This document shows positions 56,991 to 64,000 of a stretch of DNA of 64,000 nt, in pieces. The notes under the pieces are model-generated. The model saw only the letters and a program-made list of their open reading frames with translations, was not told where the DNA came from and searched no databases. The stretch spans positions 9,339,986-9,403,985 of the forward strand of contig OY754964.1 in NCBI GenBank assembly GCA_963576475.1. The letters run 5' to 3'. Origin of the DNA: Molanna angustata (Eukaryota; Arthropoda; Insecta; Trichoptera; Molannidae). Numbering within the stretch: position 1 is the first letter of the stretch; every line of letters begins with the position of its first letter. A program made the translations under genes and the position numbers.

Positions 56991-57180
56991 AATATTTTAG
57001 AAAGTTATATTTATGTATATTTATTTATATATGTATGCGGGTATTTTTTTGTGAAGTTTTCAATCAACAACTAGGAAACTTTAAATGTAAAAAAATCTAC
57101 ATATAGCTTCCTTTGCGACCAGTGAGTAACTTGGGCAAATAAAAAATAGACTTTTTAATGTTTTATTATGGTACTAGTTT

Positions 57181-57335
57181 TTTATACCCGGCGTTGCTCG
57201 AGAAGGTAATTGGTGTTATTAGCATGCAAAAAGTCCACTACACCATACAAAATTTTCCTTCGTACACGCATCTTGGCTTAATAATGTCGATTCATTAAGA
57301 GAATTGAATTCTCATGAACGAATCGACAGTTGGAT
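57181..57335. repeat. Repeat R2 end, inverted fragment
   Basis: TACCCGGCGTTGCTCGAGAA and ATTAGCATGCAAAAAGTCCA to GAACGAATCGACAGTTGGA match the left end of R2 in reverse. Confidence 0.8.
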
Positions 57336-57339
57336 AAGT

Positions 57340-59025
57340 ATGGAATAAATATGGAACATATTAGTACTTAAGTACCTACTATATGAGGTAGGTACCTACT
57401 TATACCAAAGTTCTGTAAGTTTGAATTTGATTTATAACAAATTCGCCTATCAGTAATATAGATATTTTCAACTCATTCAGCGTTGTGTTTCTGAGTATTT
57501 TTTCTCTCGAACACTAGTAGAGATAATTCATCTTTTTTATTCAATACCATAAGTTAGTACGGGGCGTAGCAACGTTTTGTAAATTTTGTAATTCCGGATT
57601 TCGCTTGTCAATATAAAAATAAAACATAGTTATATTTTATTTATTTGTTTTTCATACTACATTTTACAATGACAACAACAAGCAGAATACTTCTGCCCAA
57701 CTAGGAAACCCTGTTCTAGGACTAGCAGTTTACAATTTTGACTGTGACAATATACCTACTTGATGTTGAACTAAACTAAGTTTGAAAAAATAAATTTGAA
57801 AAATCTCTGTTCACCTCGTAGTGATGCGGCAGTTGTGGGAAGAGAGAGGATTGGAGGGGAGGGTATGGTGTAAGAGAGTGGTATAACCTAAAAGTAGGGG
57901 TATGAGAGAGCAGATTATACGTAGTAGGTACGTAGGTAGTACCAACTGGGTAGATAGGTAAGTACTAGGGAGGCTTCTCTACAATATTTTCGCTTCGTTG
58001 AGGTTATGTTCCCGAGACCGCCGTACAAAGGAGAGAATAACTCGGAAGGGGGGGGGGAAGGGCGAAAATTCCATTTTTTATTTGATTGAGAATATTATAT
58101 CTAAGTAGCTTTTTGGGTATTTTTGTTTCTCTCCCTCTCTCCCTCGTTTTACGACCGCTCTCCCTTTTTTGCCTTCCGAAGGCTTCAACCGCAACCCACT
58201 GTGGAGTTTTTCTTCATTTTGATAAGTCATACTTGTGCGTACAATCTATTCAAGTAGTTACTTACTCAAAAACCATAAATATATTTTACAAGGTTTCATT
58301 TAGATATGTATAACAAGAACATTGTTAAATGAAATATCTTAAAATAATATATTTAAGATTACTAACATTTGTCAAAATATCTAAAATAGTAAGTTATTAC
58401 TTCAGAACAGGCAGTCCGCCTAATGAGAAAGTATAATTTCTATTTTGTTTTATTTTATTGCTATATAGAACCAACATTTATAATATTATTAACTCAGGTA
58501 TATTAAATTACAAATTATGTTATAAAACTTTTTAAGGTTCTTTTTAGCAGGTACAATTAGTTAAGTAAAATATTAAGAAATTGCTGGAGGAAGAAAAAAA
58601 TGTTACGAAGAAAAAATAAGTAAAAAAATAAGCCATTTGTATCCGCACGACAACTACAATAATTTTAAACATTACCTATACCAGTCGCATTTGTATTCAA
58701 TTCATAAAAACAATTTCAGTCTATATATGTATGTATGTATATATTGGCTTAATTTGTTTAGTTTTACAATGAATTATGATTAAAAATATTATATAATTTT
58801 TCGTTCTATTAATTTTTGTCTAGAAACGCGAGTCCTATTCAGCGGTATCGCCCAATGACGAAAATCATCAGAATGGTGACCAACAATGGTAAAAATAATC
58901 AAAATCTATATGAATTCAATACGAGGATACGAAGAATAAAGCAGGGGGGGGTAGGTAATACTGACATATATATTTTTTCGTAAACATTTTTTTCGTTTAT
59001 CTGGTATGTTAATCATTCACTCATT
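57340..59025. other. No supported gene
   Basis: AT-rich with purine-rich (57830-57910, 58045-58065) and pyrimidine-rich (58120-58175) tracts. No repeat or protein recognised. Confidence 0.35.
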
Positions 59026-59027
59026 AA

Positions 59028-59160
59028 TACCATCACGGCATATCCCACTGTGGGGTAACCAGTGAAAAATGTGCGGGTGTGCATAACTTTATAAAATCAA
59101 ACACGACGCGAGCGTGAATCCCAAATCAACAATCTCGTCTCGCTTAAAAAGGCCATTGTA
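59028..59160 (-). repeat. LINE-like 3' end, family F (copy 3)
   Basis: ATTAATACCATCACGGCATA, TCCCACTGTGGGGTAACC and AATCTCGTCTCGCTTAAAA match 21680-21825 in reverse. Confidence 0.6.
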
Positions 59161-59762
59161 TTATAATTAAATAAAATTATAAAATTCATTCCTAAACAAT
59201 TGGTTTGTGGCCAACACTAAAACTCTTCACTACATACTGAGTGTACATTTTTTCTTCTTGAAAGGTTGACAATACAAAAATAATAGTAAAAAAATGTTTC
59301 AACAATAAACGATGATATATGAGACGATGCATAAATGTTGATGAGACGAGGGATAAAACAAAATAAGAAAATCTCAATTTTCCATTTCCATTTTTTTTTC
59401 AATCTCAACAGCATTTTTACACATGAAATTATAAAGAAAAATGAACCGTTGTCTATGGAAAACAAATCAGCTCTAAGTCAATGTACTTCACACATGGTAT
59501 GGTATCAATATGAAGTTCATCGGCCTTTTAAATTGGGCTGTAACTAGAGAGGACACAAATTTTCGTATTTGTGTACTGCATACGGATAACGGCATACACA
59601 CAAAAACATCAGAACAAAACTCAAAGTTTTCACTCTCTACATCTACATGATACCCATTGGGAAATTGATGTAAAAAATACACTTAAAAATTATGAATCTC
59701 CACTATTCCATACTAGTGGAGAGTAAAAAGGAAAAAAATAACATATTTGAATATGGGCAGCG

Positions 59763-59898
59763 TACCGCTGTGGCACAGTTAGTAAGCCGTTTGGTTTCTG
59801 TTCGGGCGTCCTGGGTTCGATCCGCAGCAGAGGAGAAATTTATTTAAATTCATTTCTCACGCTGATGTTGCTTCTCTGGGCTGGAAACACTGGTTGAT
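59763..59898 (+). mobile_element. SINE family C (copy 6), plus strand
   Basis: Head CCGCTGTGGCACAGTTAGTA with B box GGTTCGATCCGC; body TTGCTTCTCTGGGCTGGAAA; the 3' third is missing. Confidence 0.85.
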
Positions 59899-60345
59899 TT
59901 TTTTAATGTTGCGCTTCGAACATTTTGTGACGTAACATTTTCGTATGAGCCTTGATATTTTATTAGAGTCAATTTTTTGCGTTCTTACAAGCGACGAGCG
60001 TCACATCCTATATCAGTCATTTTGTTAGTATACACAGGGACTTGCGTCACTTTTCCCCTTTTAAGGGGTTTTGTCAGATTTTCCATTCAAAAAACATCAT
60101 CCACTATGAAAACAAACATGTCCTCGCATGAGGAATTTTATTTAACTCTAAAACCTATTTCTTAGTTACATGTGACAACTGTTTTATAAACGACTAGTAA
60201 AACCCGGCAGACGTTGTCCTGCCTGTTTAATTATTTACCTCCAAATATACAAAAATGGTTGTTCGGTATGTTTCCTTTTTATCACTTAACATTCTTATCT
60301 AGATTCGCTAATTATAATTCCGTATTTTTTTCTCTTCCATCGCTA

Positions 60346-61658
60346 CAATACCTCCCATCCCTTCAGTACTTCCCGTCCCTTCAGTACCTTCCGTCCCTTC
60401 AGTACCTCCCGTCCCTTCAGTACCTCCCTCAGTTACTCCCGTCCCTTCAGTTACTCCCGTCCCTTCAGTTACTCCCGTCCCTTCAGTTACTCCCGTCCCT
60501 TCAGTTACTCCCGTCCCTTCAGTTACTCCCGTCCCTTCAGTTACTCCCGTCCCTTCAGTTACTCCCGTCCCTTCAGTTACTCCCGTCCCTTCAGTTACTC
60601 CCGTCCCTTCAGTTACCCCCGTCCCTTCAGTTACTCCCGTCCCTTCAGTTACTCCCGTCCCTTCAGTTACTCCCGTCCCTTCAGTTACTCCCGTCCCTTC
60701 ATTTACTCCCGTCCCTTCAGTTACTCCCGTCCCTTCAGTTACTCCCGTCCCTTCAGTACCTTCCGTCCCTTCAGTACCTCCCGTCCCTTCAGTACCTCCC
60801 GTCCCTTCAGTACCTCCCGTCCCTTCAGTACCTCCCGTCCCTTCAGTACCTCCCGTCCCTTCAGTACCTCCCGTCCCTTCAGTACCTCCCGTCCCTTCAG
60901 TTACTCCCGTCCCTTCAGTTACTCCCGTCCCTTCAGTTACTCCCGTCCCTTCAGTTACTCCCGTCCCTTCAGTTACTCCCGTCCCTTCAGTTACTCCCGT
61001 CCCTTCAGTTACTCCCGTCCCTTCAGTTACTCCCGTCCCTTCAGTTACTCCCGTCCCTTCAGTTACTCCCGTCCCTTCAGTTACTCCCGTCCCTTCAGTT
61101 ACTCCCGTCCCTTCAGTTACTCCCGTCCCTTCAGTTACTCCCGTCCCTTCAGTTACTCCCGTCCCTTCAGTTACTCCCGTCCCTTCAGTTACTCCCGTCC
61201 CTTCAGTTACTCCCGTCCCTTCAGTTACTCCCGTCCCTTCAGTTACTCCCGTCCCTTCAGTTACTCCCGTCCCTTCAGTTACTCCCGTCCCTTCAGTTAC
61301 TCCCGTCCCTTCAGTTACTCCCGTCCCTTCAGTTACTCCCGTCCCTTCAGTTACTCCCGTCCCTTCAGTTACTCCCGTCCCGTCAGTTACTCCCGTCCCT
61401 TCAGTTACTCCCGTCCCTTCAGTTACTCCCGTCCCTTCAGTTACTCCCGTCCCTTCAGTTACTCCCGTCCCTTCAGTTACTCCCGTCCCTTCAGTTACTC
61501 CCGTCCCTTCAGTTACTCCCGTCCCTTCATTACCTCCCGTCCCTTCATTACCTCCCGTCCCTTCATTACCTCCCGTCCCTTCATTACCTCCCGTCCCTTC
61601 ATTACCTCCCGTCCCTTCATTACCTCCCGTCCCTTCATTACCTCCCGTCCCTTCAGTA
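60346..61658. repeat. 18-bp minisatellite, about 73 units
   Basis: Unit CAGTTACTCCCGTCCCTT with variants CAGTACCTCCCGTCCCTT and CATTACCTCCCGTCCCTT in blocks: CAGTAC at the start, CAGTTA to about 60750, CAGTAC to about 60898, CAGTTA to about 61527, CATTAC at the end. One 6-bp deletion near 60428. It keeps a 481-codon plus frame open (60214-61659; repeats of LPSLQL/LPSLQY/LPSLHY) and a minus frame of VMKGRE repeats. I do not consider either a gene. Confidence 0.97.
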
Positions 61659-61660
61659 GG

Positions 61661-62140
61661 TCCCGGTCATACGCTCGACAATTCATCAAAGTTTCATTGA
61701 AATTGATTGAACGGTTCCAAGGATAGTCCACCTTCATCGGTAAAATGACCTGATACCCGATGAAGAAGAAGAAGAAGAATTTTTTTTTAATCCAGAAACC
61801 ATCCCGGGCATACATTCGACAATTCATCAAAGTTTCATTGAAATTGAATGAACGGTTCCCAGGATAGTCCACCTTCATAGGTAAAATGACCTGATACCCG
61901 ATGAAGAAGAAGAAGAAGAAAATATTTTAAATTCAGAAATCATCCCGGGCATACGATCGACAATTCACCAAAGTTTAATTGCAATCGGATGAACGGTTCC
62001 CAGGATAGTCCACCTTCATAGGTAAAATGACCTAAAACTCGATGAAGAAGAAGAAGAAGTTAAAATTTTTTGATCCAGAAACCATCCCTGGTATACTCTC
62101 GACAGTTCACCAAAGTTTCATCGCAATCGGATGAGCGGTT
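61661..62140. repeat. 141-bp tandem array, 3+ units
   Basis: GATGAAGAAGAAGAAGAA falls at 61759, 61900 and 62041, exactly 141 bp apart. Each unit holds CGACAATTCATCAAAGTTTC, GGATAGTCCACCTTCATAGG and AATGACCTGATACCC. Confidence 0.9.
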
Positions 62141-62219
62141 TAGGAGCGCATTCAACACATACATAGATACATACATAGATACATAGATACAAACATTCAA
62201 ATTTATAATATAGATACAA

Positions 62220-62600
62220 CATAATATAACAAAATATCTGAATTTGTCGACAGAAAAAGGCCATTTAACATATTCTCCAAGTTGTAATGTAATGCCTCAC
62301 TGAATTCAAGTGAAAATTAAACAAAACTTTACGACTCTTTTCCTGCGTCTCTCTCCTTTTCTGCTACCACCATCAATACTACTTCTCTATGTAGTCAAAA
62401 GACAGAAACAATATGAACTATGTTCCCTTCACTCCAAGATTGTTTTATGTCTTTCTCTACATTTTATTCCTTGCCTATTAAACATGATTTATGTTTAAAA
62501 AAAGCGAAAAAAAATTTACATGTAGGTATCCATCTTAGATTTCAAAATACCATCAACTATATACATTAATATTATAATGTACATAGTTACCACCTCAGAT
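62220..62600. other. No supported feature
   Basis: AT-rich; the 62-codon frame at 62310-62498 has no protein features. Confidence 0.4.
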
Positions 62601-62601
62601 C

Positions 62602-62922
62602 GATAGATTTTTATTATAATATACTAGATGTCGTATGTAGTTAGCAAATTTTGTATGAATAGAAGTGAGGCATTTTTTCGGAGGATTTTTGAGGCTTTGG
62701 TTGGAAGACTACATCGTTTTTCTATAGAGATCACATAGTTTTCGGATTTATTTGTCGAAAAAACACTTTGATTATGAAGATTTAGAGAACAGTTATCTAG
62801 GATGTGTTGAAATGTAAGGAAAACTGCAATATGTTACCAAGCAAAGCGTCAAACGCGCGATATTCCATGACTCACTTTTTGTACGGAGTACCATATCAAG
62901 TATATTATATGAAAATCTATGT
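62602..62922. mobile_element. MITE family M2, long copy, inverted relative to 30834-31166
   Basis: Begins GATAGATTTTTATTATAATA and ends ATTATATGAAAATCTATGT. TCAGATC precedes (62595-62601) and follows (62923-62929), a 7-bp perfect match likely reflecting the target duplication. Confidence 0.8.
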
Positions 62923-62929
62923 TCAGATC

Positions 62930-63417
62930 AAGTACCTATCATATGTAAGTTACCACAACTGGATATTTTGTTTGTTTTAAAAATAGAGAATATCATAATA
63001 TAATGTAGGTAGGTACTATCTATTAGGTTTGAATTATTGTTGTGGATGTTGTCATTTAAACAAATATAAATGAATATTACTGATTAGATGTTTGACACGA
63101 CAGAATAAATAATATAGATAAAATTTACAACCAAAAAAATCAATATGCAGTTAGCGGTGTGAAGACATAGGTACTTATTTTCATCGTACAAAGCGTTATT
63201 ACGAGTGATTTTAAATAATATAAACAAATCAACATCATAAAAAATAATCTCTTTTGTAACCAATGGATATGACTTAATTTATGCGTTATAAATAAATAAT
63301 ATTATTTATTAATAACAGTATGTAGATGAAATTATTAATTGGGCTACCTTTTATATTATTTTAATATTTTTAACATTTTTTTACTAAAGAATAATACTAC
63401 CAATTTATACTTGTTTT
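62930..63417. other. AT-rich stretch with no supported feature
   Basis: GCAGTTAGCGG at 63149 is a short echo of family M4. Nothing else seen. Confidence 0.35.
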
Positions 63418-63925
63418 TACTCCTCATTAACCCAAGGGGATATTGTGGGGAGTTGTGAATTCACACTTTTTACTATCAACTAGTGTCATGCTGAGATTAG
63501 AAAGTTCTAATATTCAGAAAGTTTCATCATAATGTATCTCTATGTGTGTGTGTGTGTGTGAGCTATGTACTATGTGCTTTTATGTACCTACTATATGCTT
63601 TGTATGGAATATGTATTCTACTTATATGTTTATTCGATTATAGACTAAAATTTTCATTCGATTCTTTTCAAAGTAAGCTAATTTGTATATCTAATAGGTG
63701 CTTCTCAATTTTTAATATGTCAAATATTTATGTGAACCCAAGCTCAGAAAACTCAGGCATTGAAGAATTATCAACTTTTCATAATAAAATATTTAATTAA
63801 AAAATATTTTTACAAAATCTTTTCATGAAAATGCTGAAAATTTTCCATACAAAATTTAAATACTTTGTGGAGTTACTTGGTAGTGAGGAGTATAGCGTTG
63901 GCCACAACCCATTCGTTTTTTTTTT
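63418..63925. repeat. Repeat R1 (copy 3)
   Basis: TACTCCTCATTAACCCAAGG to GGCCACAACCCATTCGTTTT. The GT tract is short (63545-63559). GGTAGTGAGGAGTATAGCG near the end is inverted to the start. Confidence 0.85.
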
Positions 63926-64000
63926 TAACAACGGGACTGCGTATTGTAAATTTATTCTGTATTTATTTCCAATTATTTAAAATACGGTATTTTCATAATT

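Larger units (their letters stand above)
60198..62215 (+). mobile_element. Dispersed repeat element carrying two internal tandem arrays
   Basis: The left end TAAAACCCGGCAGACGTTGT and the right part (CAATCGGATGAGCGGTTTAG, then ACATACATAGATACATACAT to AAATTTATAATATAGATA) look like the ends of a common insect non-autonomous repeat. Between them lie an 18-bp minisatellite and a 141-bp tandem array. I cannot state the class (LINE-tail or Helitron-like are options). Confidence 0.5.

Noticed and set aside
60214..61659. 481-codon open frame as a repetitive structural protein gene
   Set aside because: The frame is open because the minisatellite unit is 18 bp; the opposite strand is open for the same reason. 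No leader, splice sites or non-repeat domain support a gene.

Overview
This window is eukaryotic and almost certainly from an arthropod, most likely an insect. It is strongly AT-rich and crowded with 5'-truncated LINE tails, tRNA-derived SINEs, short inverted-repeat DNA transposons and simple repeats. The LINE protein tails, the palindromic TAGGTACCTACCTA-type runs and the intron-style splice sites resemble those of insect genomes. I cannot fix the order from sequence alone. No complete protein-coding gene is visible; nearly all longer open frames are transposon remnants or repeats whose unit is a multiple of three.

Layout. At 1-13 kb there is a tandem repeat (85-712), a coding-like frame of unknown origin (874-1179), a fold-back element (1560-1842), SINE and LINE remnants, and a non-autonomous hAT-type element with a near-intact target duplication (7026-7452). 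The best LINE fragments are at 10949-11610 and 11855-12230. From 13-26 kb there are more LINE tails, two related 136/137-bp inverted-repeat elements, a 1176-bp internally deleted pogo/Tigger-type transposon with perfect terminal repeats and a TA duplication (22501-23676), and a 147-bp hAT-type MITE with a perfect 8-bp duplication (25031-25177).

From 27.4-29.4 kb the sequence changes. It is CpG-richer and repeat-poor, with TATA-like boxes and consensus 5' splice sites pointing outward on both strands. I read it as a divergent promoter/first-exon region of one or two genes whose bodies I cannot identify. It is the most gene-like part of the window.

From 30-50 kb there is a dense mosaic of MITEs, LINE tails, SINEs (including one SINE inside another), two long non-coding repeat families (here R1 and R2), a 48-bp and a ~116-bp tandem array, and hAT-type elements at 34730-35122 and 46671-47540. 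A clear tRNA-Ala(AGC) gene lies at 50062-50134 on the minus strand. From 52-64 kb there is an EcoRI-site-like tandem repeat, a hAT-type element with a perfect duplication (53172-54027), further R1/R2 copies, and a 1.3-kb 18-bp minisatellite inside a dispersed repeat (60346-61658), which creates a 481-codon frame.

I see no novel multi-gene system. The most valuable leads are the divergent promoter block, the pogo derivative, the set of hAT-type insertions with readable target duplications, and the nested or inverted composite near 46.6-48.06 kb. Family assignments rest on reading motifs by eye and no database search was possible.
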